From assembly GCF_000719095.1 (NCBI RefSeq), contig NZ_JOEH01000039.1, positions 14,268-78,267 of the forward strand: a DNA stretch of 64,000 nucleotides. Reading direction: 5' to 3'. Shown here in pieces: positions 28,381 to 38,532 of the stretch; position 1 is the first letter of the stretch; each line of letters begins with the position of its first letter. Under the pieces are notes generated by a model that was not told where the DNA came from, searched no databases, and saw only the letters and a list, made by a program, of their open reading frames with translations. Position numbers and translations under genes: made by a program. Source of the DNA: Streptacidiphilus jeojiense (lineage in GTDB: Bacteria > Actinomycetota > Actinomycetes > Streptomycetales > Streptomycetaceae).

Positions 28381-29496
28381 ATGGCCCATGACGCTGAGCT
28401 GTACCCCGCCGACCGGATCGTCCGCGCACAGAAGGCCGCCGCCGCTGCGGGCCTGGACGCCCTGCTGGTTACGCCCGGACCGGATCTGCGCTATCTGACC
28501 GGGTACCAGGCGCTGCCGCTGGAACGGCTGACCTGCCTGGTCGCTCCGGCCAGTGGTGAGCCGTTCCTGGTGGTGCCGCTGCTGGAGCAGCCGGCCGCCG
28601 AGGCGTCGCCGGCCGGGGCGCTGGACCTGGAGATCGTCGGCTGGCGCGAGACCGAGGACCCGTACCGGTTGATCGGTGAGCGGATCGGCGGGTCCGCGCG
28701 CCGGGTCGGCGTGGACAACCACATGTGGGCCGAGAAGGTGCTGGCGCTGCGCGACGCGCTGCCCGGGGTGGAGCAGGCGCTGGCCGGCGAGGTGCTCGGG
28801 GCGCTGCGGATGCGGAAGTCCGCCGCCGAGATCGAGGCTTTGCGGGCCGCGGGCGCGGCGATCGACGCGGTGCACGCGGCGGTGGGCGACTGGCTCCGGC
28901 CGGGACGGACCGAGCGTGAGGTCGGCAGGGACATCGCGGACGCCATCCTGGCGGCCGGCCACGAGACGGTCGACTTCGTGATCGTCGCCTCGGGGCCGAA
29001 CGGGGCCAGCCCGCACCACGAGGTGTCCGACCGGGTGATCCGGGCCGGGGAGCCGGTGGTGGTCGACATCGGCGGCACCATGCCCTCGGGCTACTGCTCG
29101 GACTCCACCCGCGACTACTGCGTCGGCGAGGCGCCGGCCGACTACCTGCGGGCCTTCGGGGTGCTGCTGGCGGCACAGACCGCGCAGTGCGAGTCGATCC
29201 GCCCCGGGATCACCGCGGAGCGGTTGGACGCGGTGGGCCGGGAGATCATCGCCGAGGCCGGGTACGGGGAGCAGTTCATCCACCGCACCGGCCACGGGAT
29301 CGGCCTGGAGACGCACGAGGAGCCCTACATCGTCGCCGGGTCGGCCCGGCCGCTGGAGCCGGGGATGGCCTTCTCGGTCGAACCCGGCATCTACCTGCCG
29401 GGGCTGTACGGCGCCCGGATCGAGGACATCGCGGTGTGCACCGGAACGGGTGGCGAGCGCCTCAATCTGACCTCGCGTGAGCTGCGGGTGCTCTGA
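28381..29496 (+). CDS. M24 family metallopeptidase (Xaa-Pro aminopeptidase type)
   Basis: 371 residues. The N-terminal creatinase-like domain (about 1-140) has LLVTPGPDLRYLTGYQALPL. The pita-bread catalytic domain carries the dinuclear metal ligands: VVVDIGGTMPSGYCSDSTRD (two Asp), IHRTGHGIGLETHEEP (His), FSVEPGIYLPG (Glu) and GARIEDIAV (Glu). It removes N-terminal residues before proline in the cytoplasm. The start ATG 28381 gives MAHDAELYPADR; no good ribosome-binding site is seen, but the downstream block is conserved. It converges with the MocR gene. Confidence 0.92.
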   Translation: MAHDAELYPADRIVRAQKAAAAAGLDALLVTPGPDLRYLTGYQALPLERLTCLVAPASGEPFLVVPLLEQPAAEASPAGALDLEIVGWRETEDPYRLIGERIGGSARRVGVDNHMWAEKVLALRDALPGVEQALAGEVLGALRMRKSAAEIEALRAAGAAIDAVHAAVGDWLRPGRTEREVGRDIADAILAAGHETVDFVIVASGPNGASPHHEVSDRVIRAGEPVVVDIGGTMPSGYCSDSTRDYCVGEAPADYLRAFGVLLAAQTAQCESIRPGITAERLDAVGREIIAEAGYGEQFIHRTGHGIGLETHEEPYIVAGSARPLEPGMAFSVEPGIYLPGLYGARIEDIAVCTGTGGERLNLTSRELRVL

Positions 29497-29520
29497 GGCC
29501 TGCGGCCGCAGCGGGGGCGG

Positions 29521-30945
29521 CTACGGCGTCCCTCCGGCGAGGACCCGGTTGAGCAGCTCCGCCCCCTCGGCGAGCTGCTGGACGCCGCCCGCGCCGGCGA
29601 AGCTGACGCGCAGGTGCGGGCCCGGGGGTTCGGCCGGGAAGTAGGCGCGGCCGGGGGTGACCGAGACGCCGGCGCGGAAGGCCGCGGCGGTGATCGCGGT
29701 CTCGTCGGCGCCGTCGGGCAGCCGGAGCCACAGCTGGTAGCTGCCCAGCGGGGCCGGTCCGGCCAGATGCCGGTGCAGCGGTACGGCCAGGGCCTGCCTG
29801 CGGTCCCGCAGCGCGGTGGCGACCGTGCGCAGATGGGTGCGCCAGGCGGGGGCCGCGACCAGTTCCAGGGCCGTCTCCTGGAGCGGGCGCGAGACGAAGA
29901 AGCTGTCCACCGCCTGGAGCGCGCGCAGCCGTTCCAGCGCCGGGCCACGGGCGCTCAGTCCAGCCACCCGCAGGCTCGGCGAGGTCACCTTGGTCAGCGA
30001 GCGGATGTGCACCACCACGCCGTCCGGGTCGTCGGTGGCCAGCGGCAGCGGCAACGGGGGCGCGTCGGCGTGGGCGAGCCTGCGGGCGAAGTCGTCCTCG
30101 ACCACGAACGCCCCGGCGGCGCGGGCGATCCGCAGCACCTCGGTCCGGCGCTGGGGTGCCAGCACCGCCCCGGTCGGGTTCTGGAACAGCGGCTGGCAGA
30201 CGAAGACCCGGGCGCCGGTGGCCGCGAAGGCGTCCGCGAGCAGGTCGGTGCGGACGCCGTCGCCGTCCAGCGGGACCGGCACCGGGCGCAGCCCGGCGGC
30301 CCGGGCGATGGCCAGGATGCCGTAGTAGGTGGGCGACTCCACCAGCACCGGGGAGCCGGGCGCGGCCAGGGCCCGCAGTGCGGTGCTGAGCGCGCTCTGC
30401 CCGCCGGACGCGACCAGGACGTCCGCCGCGCCCAGGGCCTGGGAGGGGCCGGAGATGTCGGCGGCGAACCAGGCCCGCAGCTCCGGCAGCCCCTCGACCG
30501 GCGGCCGGCCCCAGGCCCCGGGGCGCCGTCCGGCCCTGGCCAGGGCGGCGGCGAGGGCGCGCTCGGGCTGCAGCGAGGGGTGCAGGTAGCCGCCGCTGAG
30601 GTCGATCACCTCGGCGGGCGGGACGGTCAGCGTGGCCAGCACCCCGGTCGCGTCCACGGCGCGCTCGCCCCGGCCGGCGCTGAGTGCCACCTGCTGCCAG
30701 GACAGGTCCCCGCCGCGCCGGTCCGGGCCGTCGTGCGGGCGGACCCGGAAGACGCCCGCGCCGGGACGGGAGACCACCAGCCCCTCGGCGGCCAGCACCG
30801 CGACCGCGCGGGAGACGGTGCCCGGGCCGACCTGGTAGCGGGCCATCAGGGCGCGGCTGGACGGGAGCATCTGCCCGTCCGGGTAGCGCTGGAGCTCGCG
30901 GCGCAGCGAGTCCGCCAGATCGGCCACACTGCTACTATCGTTCAT
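29521..30945 (-). CDS. MocR-type regulator: GntR domain fused to aminotransferase-like domain
   Basis: 474 residues. The N-terminal GntR winged helix (about 1-70) reads LADSLRRELQRYPDGQMLPS then RALMARYQVGPGTVSRAVAV. A class I aminotransferase fold follows: LVASGGQSALSTALRALAAP, VFVCQPLFQNPTGAVLAP, FVVEDDFARRLAHADAPP and the PLP Lys in SLTKVTSPSLRVAGL. MocR proteins sense amino-acid-like or PLP-related ligands and control adjacent genes. It is divergent from an EamA exporter whose start codon overlaps its own, so the exporter is the probable target. The start at 30945 is supported by TACCAT 8 nt upstream. Confidence 0.9.
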   Translation of the reverse strand: MNDSSSVADLADSLRRELQRYPDGQMLPSSRALMARYQVGPGTVSRAVAVLAAEGLVVSRPGAGVFRVRPHDGPDRRGGDLSWQQVALSAGRGERAVDATGVLATLTVPPAEVIDLSGGYLHPSLQPERALAAALARAGRRPGAWGRPPVEGLPELRAWFAADISGPSQALGAADVLVASGGQSALSTALRALAAPGSPVLVESPTYYGILAIARAAGLRPVPVPLDGDGVRTDLLADAFAATGARVFVCQPLFQNPTGAVLAPQRRTEVLRIARAAGAFVVEDDFARRLAHADAPPLPLPLATDDPDGVVVHIRSLTKVTSPSLRVAGLSARGPALERLRALQAVDSFFVSRPLQETALELVAAPAWRTHLRTVATALRDRRQALAVPLHRHLAGPAPLGSYQLWLRLPDGADETAITAAAFRAGVSVTPGRAYFPAEPPGPHLRVSFAGAGGVQQLAEGAELLNRVLAGGTP

Positions 30946-30966
30946 GAGAGAACATGGTAGCGCTAC
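30933..30966. promoter_or_regulatory. Face-to-face leaderless promoters of mocR and eamA genes
   Basis: TACTAT (30933-30938, plus strand) lies 5 nt before ATG 30944. TACCAT (minus strand, 30959-30954) lies 8 nt before the minus ATG at 30945. A palindrome GTAGCGCTAC (30957-30966) and a flanking GCTAC/GTAGC pair are candidate regulator sites. Confidence 0.55.
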
Positions 30967-31951
30967 GGTGAAGAGTCGGATATCCGGTAGCAGTTCCGCG
31001 GGTGGGTCGAGTAGCGGTTCCGGCGGCGGGGTGCTGCTCGCCGCCCTGGGGGTGCTGGCCTTCTCCTTCAGCTTCCCGGCCACCGACTGGGCGCTGGACG
31101 GCGGCCACGGCCTGGGCCCGTGGACGGTGACCGGGCTCCGCGGCGTTCTGGCGGGCCTGCTGGCGCTCGGCTGCCTGCGCGCCGGGCGGGTGCCGGTTCC
31201 CGAGCGCCGGCACTGGCGCGGGCTGGCGGCGGTGGCGCTGGGCTGTGTGGTCGGCTTCCCGCTGCTCACCACGTTCGCCCTGCAGACCGCCGGATCGGCC
31301 CACTCCGCCGTGGTCATCGGGGTGCTGCCGCTGGCCACCGCGGTGGTGTCGGCGGCGCGGAACCGGACCCGGCTGTCGCCCTGGTTCTGGGGTGCGGCGC
31401 TGGCCGGGGCCGCGGTCGTGGCGGCCTTCGCGCTGCAGCAGAACCACGGCCGTCCGACCGGCGCCGACCTGTGCCTGCTGGCGGCGCTGCTGGTGTGCGC
31501 GGTGGGCTACGCCGAGGGCGGCCGACTGGCCAGGTCCATGCCGGGCTGGCAGGTGATCGGCTGGGGCGTGGTGGCGGCGCTGCCGCTCACCGCGCTCGCC
31601 GCCGCGGTCGCGCTGGCGGTGGAACCGGTCGGACTGAGCGTCCACTCGGTGGTCGGCCTCGGCTATCTGGCGGCGGTCTCCCAGTTCGGCGGCTTCGTGG
31701 TCTGGTACCGGGGGATGGCGGCGATCGGCGTGCCCCGGGCCAGCCAGCTGCAGCTGGCCCAGCCGCTGCTGACGCTGCTCTGGTCGGTGCTGCTGCTGGG
31801 CGAGCGGCTGCCGCTGTCCGCGCTGGTCGCGGCGGTACTGGTGCTGGGCTGCATCGCCACCACCCAGCGGGCCGGGGCGGCCGCCCGTCCGGTCGCTCCG
31901 GCAGTCTCGACAGGTGAACCCGCCGTTTCGAATGGCGGTCGGCAGAGCTAG
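30944..31951 (+). CDS. EamA/DMT-family transporter
   Basis: 335 residues with about ten hydrophobic helices in two EamA halves. The head is Gly/Ser-rich (SGSSSAGGSSSGSGGG). Helix 1 starts VLLAALGVLAFSFSFPATD. The second half has GYAEGGRLARSMPGWQVIGW, WYRGMAAIGVPRASQLQLAQ and LLTLLWSVLLLGERLPLSAL, the last typical of DMT exporters. Substrate unknown; amino acid or metabolite efflux is common. ATG 30944 fits a leaderless start; GTG 30968 is an alternative. Probably controlled by the divergent MocR protein. A hairpin terminates it. Confidence 0.88.
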   Translation: MREHGSATVKSRISGSSSAGGSSSGSGGGVLLAALGVLAFSFSFPATDWALDGGHGLGPWTVTGLRGVLAGLLALGCLRAGRVPVPERRHWRGLAAVALGCVVGFPLLTTFALQTAGSAHSAVVIGVLPLATAVVSAARNRTRLSPWFWGAALAGAAVVAAFALQQNHGRPTGADLCLLAALLVCAVGYAEGGRLARSMPGWQVIGWGVVAALPLTALAAAVALAVEPVGLSVHSVVGLGYLAAVSQFGGFVVWYRGMAAIGVPRASQLQLAQPLLTLLWSVLLLGERLPLSALVAAVLVLGCIATTQRAGAAARPVAPAVSTGEPAVSNGGRQS

Positions 31952-31971
31952 GGTCGCTGACGCCGCAGCAG

Positions 31972-32004
31972 GGACCGGGTCGGTCTGCGCCTCCGACCCG
32001 GTCC
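31972..32004 (+). terminator. Hairpin after EamA gene
   Basis: Perfect 12-bp inverted repeat GGACCGGGTCGG / CCGACCCGGTCC with 9-nt loop, 20 nt after the stop. Confidence 0.7.
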
Positions 32005-32101
32005 GCACGCGCGGAACTCGCTGCCCCGCCCGGCCATGCGGAATCATGGGGAGCGCAACCCGCGCCGCACCCGCCCCCTGAACCCGAGGACGTATCCCGC
32101 C

Positions 32102-33193
32102 ATGCGCACCGCCGCCGTGATCGGCACCGGACTGATCGGTACCTCCGCCGCGCTCGCGCTGAGCGCCCGCGGGATAACGGTGCACCTGCGGGACGCCGAC
32201 CCCGACGCCGCCCGAACCGCGGCCTCGCTGGGGGCCGGAACGGTGGAGGAGCCGGAGGGTCCGGTGGACCTGGCGATCATCGCGGTGCCGCCGGCGATGA
32301 TCGCCACGGTGCTGGCCGACTGCCAGCGGCAGAACCTGGCCCGCTGGTACACCGACGTCGCCAGCGTCAAGGCGGGTCCGCGCCGCGACATCGCCGCGCT
32401 GGGCTGCGACACCGTCCACTACATCGGCAGCCATCCGATGGCCGGGGCCGAGCGGACCGGGCCGCTGGCCGCGCGGGCCGATCTGTTCGAGGGCCGGACC
32501 TGGGTGCTCACCCCGACGCCGGAGACCGACACCGACACCCTGAACGCGGCGCTGGAGCTGGTGGCGCTGTGCGGGGCGGTCCCGGTGGTGATGGACGCCG
32601 CCGCGCACGACCGCGCCGTCGCGCTGGTCTCGCACACCCCGCAGCTGCTGGCCAGCCTGGTGGCGGCGCGGCTGGAGCACGCCGAGGAGAACGCGGTCCG
32701 GCTGGCCGGGCCCGGGATCAGGGACACCACCCGGATCGCCGGCTCCAATCCGCTGATGTGGGTGGAGATCCTCAGCGCCAACGCCGGGATGGTCGCCGAC
32801 ATCCTGGAGGAGCTGGCCGCCGACCTCGACGGGACCGTCGCCGGGCTGCGCGCGCTGCAGGCCGCGGACGAGGCCAAGCGCGAGCAGGGCGCGACCGCCG
32901 TGGAGGACGTGCTGCGCCGGGGCAATGCCGGGCGGGCCCGGATCCCGGGCAAGCACGGCGCGCCGCCCACCCGCTACGAGACGGTCGTGGTCGCCATCGG
33001 CGACCAGCCGGGCGAGCTGGCGCGGCTGTTCGCCGAGGCCGGGCGGGTCGGGGTGAACATCGAGGACGTGCTGATCGAGCACTCCACCGGGCAGCAGGTC
33101 GGACTGGTGCAGCTGATGGTCGCGCCCTCCGCGGCCGGTGTGCTGACGGCGGCGCTGCAGGAGCGGGGCTGGCGGGTGCGTTCGGACCGGTAA
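32102..33193 (+). CDS. tyrA: Prephenate dehydrogenase
   Basis: NAD-dependent oxidative decarboxylation of prephenate to 4-hydroxyphenylpyruvate in tyrosine synthesis. 363 residues. Rossmann motif TAAVIGTGLIGTSAALALSA at the N-terminus with an Asp at the end of strand 2 (HLRDADPD). Then IGSHPMAGAERTGP with the catalytic His, and LVSHTPQLLASLVAA. A C-terminal ACT domain (about 295-363) reads VVVAIGDQPGELARLFAEAG then VNIEDVLIEHS, suggesting feedback by an aromatic amino acid. The ATG at 32102 gives MRTAAVIG; no strong ribosome-binding site. cmk follows 49 bp downstream. Confidence 0.93.
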   Translation: MRTAAVIGTGLIGTSAALALSARGITVHLRDADPDAARTAASLGAGTVEEPEGPVDLAIIAVPPAMIATVLADCQRQNLARWYTDVASVKAGPRRDIAALGCDTVHYIGSHPMAGAERTGPLAARADLFEGRTWVLTPTPETDTDTLNAALELVALCGAVPVVMDAAAHDRAVALVSHTPQLLASLVAARLEHAEENAVRLAGPGIRDTTRIAGSNPLMWVEILSANAGMVADILEELAADLDGTVAGLRALQAADEAKREQGATAVEDVLRRGNAGRARIPGKHGAPPTRYETVVVAIGDQPGELARLFAEAGRVGVNIEDVLIEHSTGQQVGLVQLMVAPSAAGVLTAALQERGWRVRSDR

Positions 33194-33242
33194 CCTTGGG
33201 GGAGACCCCTGATTGCGTCGAGAAGAATGAGGATCCTTCACC

Positions 33243-33965
33243 GTGGCCCACCACACTGCACCGAGCGGCGACCGTTCGGATGCCCCGGTGATCGTCGTCC
33301 TCGACGGCCCGGCCGGCACCGGCAAGTCCACCGTCTCCCGTGAGATCGCCACCAGGCTGGGCCTCAGCTTCCTCGACACCGGCGCGATGTACCGGGCGAT
33401 GACCTACTGGCTGCTGCAGAACGGCGTGGACGTCGACGACGCCGAGGCGGTGGCCAACGCCTCGGCCAAGCCGGTCATCCTCTCCGGCACCGACGCCGAC
33501 GGCCCGACCATCACCGTCGACGGCGTGGACGTCTCCGGGCCGATCCGCGGCCCGGAGGTCACCGCGGCCGTCTCGGCCGTCTCGGCCGTCCCGGAGGTCC
33601 GCACCCGGCTGGTCGACCTGCAGCGCGGATCGGCGGCCGCCGCTCCGCGCGGGATCGTCGCCGAGGGACGCGACATGGGCACCGTGGTCTTCCCCGAGGC
33701 CGACCTCAAGGTCTTCCTCACCGCCTCCGCCACCACCCGCGCCACCCGCAGGGCGGCGCAGCTGGGGGTGGCCGACCCGGCCGGTGTGGCGGCGATCCTC
33801 GCGGACATCGAGCGCCGCGACGCCGCCGACTCCGGGCGGGCCACCTCGCCGCTGGCCAAGGCCGACGACGCGATCGAGGTGGACACCAGCGAGATGGACC
33901 CGGAAGAGGTCATCGGCCACATCCTGGGCCTGGTGCGGCAGCGCGCCCGAACCGTCCGGGCCTAG
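33243..33965 (+). CDS. cmk: Cytidylate kinase
   Basis: ATP-dependent phosphorylation of CMP and dCMP, recycling pyrimidine nucleotides. 240 residues. P-loop [18 protein letters not shown] near 20-37, then [20 protein letters not shown], and [20 protein letters not shown] with the GRD motif that contacts substrate. The lid is [20 protein letters not shown] then [19 protein letters not shown] 33243 follows GAGGATCC. In actinobacteria cmk lies directly upstream of der, as here, and downstream of tyrA; the three probably form one operon. Confidence 0.95.
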   Translation: MAHHTAPSGDRSDAPVIVVLDGPAGTGKSTVSREIATRLGLSFLDTGAMYRAMTYWLLQNGVDVDDAEAVANASAKPVILSGTDADGPTITVDGVDVSGPIRGPEVTAAVSAVSAVPEVRTRLVDLQRGSAAAAPRGIVAEGRDMGTVVFPEADLKVFLTASATTRATRRAAQLGVADPAGVAAILADIERRDAADSGRATSPLAKADDAIEVDTSEMDPEEVIGHILGLVRQRARTVRA

Positions 33966-34084
33966 CCCCGTACCGAGCCCGGCCGTTGCCGGGCCCGCTG
34001 CGACCGGCCCGGCCGGTCCACGCAGCACCCCGAAGCTTTGCGCGCCCTCCCGGGCGTCTGACGAACGAGAGTTGGCACCGCACC

Positions 34085-35572
34085 ATGAGTAACGAGAACG
34101 TCGGCAGCAACGCCGGCACCAGTGGGCTCGACGGCTCCGCCGGCAACGTCGACGGTATCGACCCGGCGGACTACGCCGAGTTCATGGCCCTCGCCGCGGA
34201 GGAGGGCTTCGACGCGGAGGAGATCGGCGACCTGTCGGAGGCCGGCCCGATGCCGGTGCTGGCCGTCGTCGGCCGCCCCAACGTCGGCAAGTCCACCCTG
34301 GTCAACCGCATCATCGGCCGTCGCGAGGCGGTCGTCGAGGACAAGCCGGGCGTCACCCGGGACCGGGTCCAGTACGAGGCGACCTGGAACGGCCGCCGCT
34401 TCCGGCTGGTCGACACCGGCGGCTGGGAGATCGACGTCTTCGGCCTGGACGCCATGGTCGCCGCGCAGGCCGAGCTGGGCATCCAGACCTCCGACGCGGT
34501 GCTGTTCGTGGTGGACGCCACCGTCGGCGCGACCGACACCGACGAGGCCCTGGTCAAGCTGATCCGCAAGTCCGGCAAGCCGGTGGTGCTGTGCGCCAAC
34601 AAGGTGGACGGACTGTCCGGCGAGGCCGACGCGGCGATGCTCTGGTCGCTGGGCCTCGGCGAGCCGTACCCGGTCTCGGCGCTGCACGGCCGCGGCTCCG
34701 GCGATCTGCTGGACGCCATCCTGGACAAGCTGCCGCCCGCCCCGGAGCAGACCTTCGGCGGCGAGCCGCTCGGCGGCCCGCGCCGGGTCGCGCTGATCGG
34801 CCGGCCGAACGTGGGCAAGTCCAGCCTGCTGAACAAGGTCGCCAAGGAGGACCGGGTCGTCGTCAACGAGCTGGCCGGCACCACCCGCGACCCGGTCGAC
34901 GAGCTGATCGAGCTCGGCGGCAAGACCTGGAAGTTCATCGACACCGCCGGCATCCGCCGCCGCGTGCACCAGACCGCGGGCGCCGACTTCTACGCCTCGC
35001 TGCGCACCTCGGCCGCGCTGGAGAAGGCCGAGGTCGCGGTGGTCCTGATCGACGCCAGCGAGACCCTGGCCGAGCAGGACACCCGGATCATCTCGATGGC
35101 GGTGGAGTCCGGCCGCGCCGTCGTCGTCGCCTACAACAAGTGGGACCAGCTCGACGAGGAGCGCCGCTACTACCTGGAGCGGGAGATCGAGCAGGACCTG
35201 GTCCAGGTCCAGTGGGCGCCCCGGGTGAACGTCTCCGCGCTGACCGGCCGGCACATGGAGAAGCTGGTCCCGGCGATCGAGACGGCGCTGGAGGGCTGGG
35301 AGACCCGCATCCCCACCGCCCGGCTGAACGCCTTCCTCGGCGAGCTGGTCGCCGCCCATCCGCACCCGGTGCGGGGCGGCAAGCAGCCGCGGATCCTGTT
35401 CGGCACCCAGGCCGGCGCCAAGCCGCCGCGCTTCGTGCTCTTCGCCTCGGGCTTCATCGAGGCCGGCTACCGGCGCTTCGTCGAGCGCCGGCTGCGTGAG
35501 GAGTTCGGCTTCGTCGGCACGCCGATCTCCATCAGCGTGCGGGTGCGGGAGAAGCGCGGCCGCAAGAAGTAG
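34085..35572 (+). CDS. der: Ribosome biogenesis GTPase Der (EngA)
   Basis: Double-GTPase needed for 50S subunit maturation. 495 residues. An N-terminal acidic extension of about 55 residues precedes GTPase domain 1: [35 protein letters not shown] and NKVD. Domain 2 has [38 protein letters not shown] and YNKWDQ. The C-terminal KH-like domain ends [10 protein letters not shown]. All G motifs of both domains appear intact. The ATG 34085 gives MSNENVGSN. It is terminated by a 17-bp hairpin. Confidence 0.96.
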   Translation: MSNENVGSNAGTSGLDGSAGNVDGIDPADYAEFMALAAEEGFDAEEIGDLSEAGPMPVLAVVGRPNVGKSTLVNRIIGRREAVVEDKPGVTRDRVQYEATWNGRRFRLVDTGGWEIDVFGLDAMVAAQAELGIQTSDAVLFVVDATVGATDTDEALVKLIRKSGKPVVLCANKVDGLSGEADAAMLWSLGLGEPYPVSALHGRGSGDLLDAILDKLPPAPEQTFGGEPLGGPRRVALIGRPNVGKSSLLNKVAKEDRVVVNELAGTTRDPVDELIELGGKTWKFIDTAGIRRRVHQTAGADFYASLRTSAALEKAEVAVVLIDASETLAEQDTRIISMAVESGRAVVVAYNKWDQLDEERRYYLEREIEQDLVQVQWAPRVNVSALTGRHMEKLVPAIETALEGWETRIPTARLNAFLGELVAAHPHPVRGGKQPRILFGTQAGAKPPRFVLFASGFIEAGYRRFVERRLREEFGFVGTPISISVRVREKRGRKK

Positions 35573-35610
35573 AAGGAGCAGGCGCCGCGGTCACGGCAGG
35601 ACGGCGGTCA

Positions 35611-35649
35611 CAGCAGGGCCCCGGGCGGCAGTCGCCCGGGGCCCTGCTG
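35611..35649 (+). terminator. Hairpin after der
   Basis: Perfect 17-bp inverted repeat CAGCAGGGCCCCGGGCG / CGCCCGGGGCCCTGCTG, loop GCAGT, 38 nt after the stop. Confidence 0.8.
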
Positions 35650-35740
35650 CATGCCGCCGGGGCGCCAGCGCGGTGCGCGGCGGTCGATTCCGCGGGGCGC
35701 GGGCCGCGCGGGCCGGGGGCGGGCCGTGGGCCGTACGGCG

Positions 35741-36043
35741 TCAGCCGCGGCCCGGCGGCAGCGAGAGGTAGCTGCGGTGGCGGCCCATCCCGCCCTGCGC
35801 GGCGTACTCGCTGCTGCCCGCGTAGTAGTGGCCGAAGCCGGTGAAGCGCAGCTCCTCCTCTCCCGAGCGGTCCCCCGGCAGGGCCCGGAAGAGCCGGCGG
35901 AACTCCGAGTACAGCGCGTCGTAGATGGGCGTGCTGGAGGCGGGCTCGGCCTCGTGCGAACGCGGGGAGGGCATCAGCGGGGCGCTCGTCGGCACATGGC
36001 CGGTGGCCCAGCGGGGCGGGGGGAAGGAGCGAGAAGTCTGCAC
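35741..36043 (-). CDS. Small conserved hypothetical protein
   Basis: 100 residues if started at GTG 36043, 77 if at ATG 35974. The ordered part is IYDALYSEFRRLFRALPGDR then SGEEELRFTGFGHYYAGSSE, which I recall as a pattern kept among streptomycete proteins. No signal peptide or membrane helix. No good ribosome-binding site for either start. It shares its strand with the next gene upstream, 169 bp away. Function unknown. Confidence 0.6.
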   Translation of the reverse strand: MQTSRSFPPPRWATGHVPTSAPLMPSPRSHEAEPASSTPIYDALYSEFRRLFRALPGDRSGEEELRFTGFGHYYAGSSEYAAQGGMGRHRSYLSLPPGRG

Positions 36044-36212
36044 GTCATGGCCAACGACCGGGCGCCCCGCGGGATGCGGGGCGGCGGCCGACAGGTGGAG
36101 AGTGGTCCGTCCCCGGAGCGCGTGGGGCAGGACGCGCGCCGGAGGGATGCCGGAGGTCGGCGGAGGGCTGCTGGAGGGCTGCCGACGTGTTGCCGGCGTG
36201 CTGCCGGAGGGG

Positions 36213-37175
36213 TCAGGTCCCGGCCAGCGGCAGTACGGCGCCGATCAGCAGCCCGCGCCGGGCGGCGTCGTCCATCGCCTGCCGCAGCAGGTCCTCCCGG
36301 GGCTGGCGGCCAACGCTCCCGGCCGGGGCCGCGTACATCAGCACCTCGCCCTGCCGGGTGGCGGCGGACCGCCAGGCCTCGGTGACCTGGAGCGGGACGT
36401 GCGCCTGCCACCAGGCGATGGTGCCGCCGCCCTGGGGCGCCGGCTGCAGGATCGCGTGCAGCTGGCCCATCGCCATCAGCACCGACCAGCCCGGCAGCTG
36501 CTGCGGCGGCTGCTCGACATCGGCGACCTGCCCGAAGCCGTGGTCCAGCAGCATCTCGGCGAAGTGGTCCACGCCCGACTCGTCGCCGGGACGGCCGACC
36601 GGTCCGGTGGGCTCCACCACCAGCGCGGCCCGGGGAACTCCGGCGTACGGGCCCTCCTGGCTGAGCACCAGGCCGCAGGTGACGCCGAGGACGGCGGCGT
36701 CCTGCTGCCGCGGGGAGGGGACGGCGGCGGGGGCCTGCGGCTGCGCCGGTGCCTGCGGCTGGGCCTGCTGGGCCTGCTGGGCCGCGGACGGGAAGCCGCC
36801 CTGGGGGCCGGTGTGCGGCTGGGTCTGGAACTCCGGCTGGAACTCGGCCGGGTACGGGTAGGGGGACTGCTCGGGGCTGCCGGGGGCCGCGCCGCCAGCG
36901 GTCTGGCCGATGCTGCGCACCGCGCCGAGCAACTGCTCCTCGGCGACCGGCACCACCTGGGAGGGGATGCAGCGGGAATGGGCGAAGGCGAGGACTGCCG
37001 TCTCCTCGCCGACGAAGAGCACGGTCGCCGTCGGCTCCACAGTGACATCGCCCGGTGCCCGGCATGAGGTGCAGTCGTATCGGTCCGGGGCGGTGACTCC
37101 GGTGAGCAGGCGGTCCGCCTCGTCGTCGCCGATCTCGGCACGGACCTCGTCGCTGACGTCGATCAAACGCGGCAC
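36213..37175 (-). CDS. Hypothetical protein with Cys-pair N-terminal domain and Gln/Pro linker
   Basis: 320 residues. The N-terminal domain (about 1-95) starts MPRLIDVSDEVRAEIG and has YDCTSCRAPGDVTVEP, a CxxC pair that may bind metal. A low-complexity linker of Q/P/A repeats (AQQAQQAQPQAPAQPQAPA) follows. The C-terminal part repeats a similar fold, ordered, with GWSVLMAMGQLHAILQPAP. GTG 37175 is chosen because AAGGAG lies 5 nt upstream. I recall such proteins as conserved in streptomycetes but know no function. The gene faces a 576-bp gap shared with the rpf pseudogene. Confidence 0.7.
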   Translation of the reverse strand: MPRLIDVSDEVRAEIGDDEADRLLTGVTAPDRYDCTSCRAPGDVTVEPTATVLFVGEETAVLAFAHSRCIPSQVVPVAEEQLLGAVRSIGQTAGGAAPGSPEQSPYPYPAEFQPEFQTQPHTGPQGGFPSAAQQAQQAQPQAPAQPQAPAAVPSPRQQDAAVLGVTCGLVLSQEGPYAGVPRAALVVEPTGPVGRPGDESGVDHFAEMLLDHGFGQVADVEQPPQQLPGWSVLMAMGQLHAILQPAPQGGGTIAWWQAHVPLQVTEAWRSAATRQGEVLMYAAPAGSVGRQPREDLLRQAMDDAARRGLLIGAVLPLAGT

Positions 37176-38353
<1,178 letters not shown>

Positions 38354-38371
38354 CGTCAGCCTCTGCTCCAA

Positions 38372-38411
38372 CCGAAGGCACGGCACCCCTCACGGGGTGC
38401 CGTGCCTTCGG
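38372..38411 (+). terminator. Hairpin after the broken rpf gene
   Basis: Perfect 18-bp inverted repeat CCGAAGGCACGGCACCCC / GGGGTGCCGTGCCTTCGG, loop TCAC, 19 nt after the LysM stop. Confidence 0.8.
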
Positions 38412-38518
38412 CGTTGCCGGTGCTGGTGCGCGTGCTGGCTGCGCGGCTGTTGCGGCCGACCGGGTGAGGCTTCGGCGTGCCGATCTGGTGGCTCATCAGA
38501 TCGTGTGCTGATCGGACG

Positions 38519-38524
38519 TAGCGT
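38519..38524 (+). promoter_or_regulatory. -10 element before the second rpf gene
   Basis: TAGCGT, then 8 nt, then GTG 38533; consistent with a leaderless transcript. Confidence 0.45.
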
Positions 38525-38532
38525 CGTCGGCC

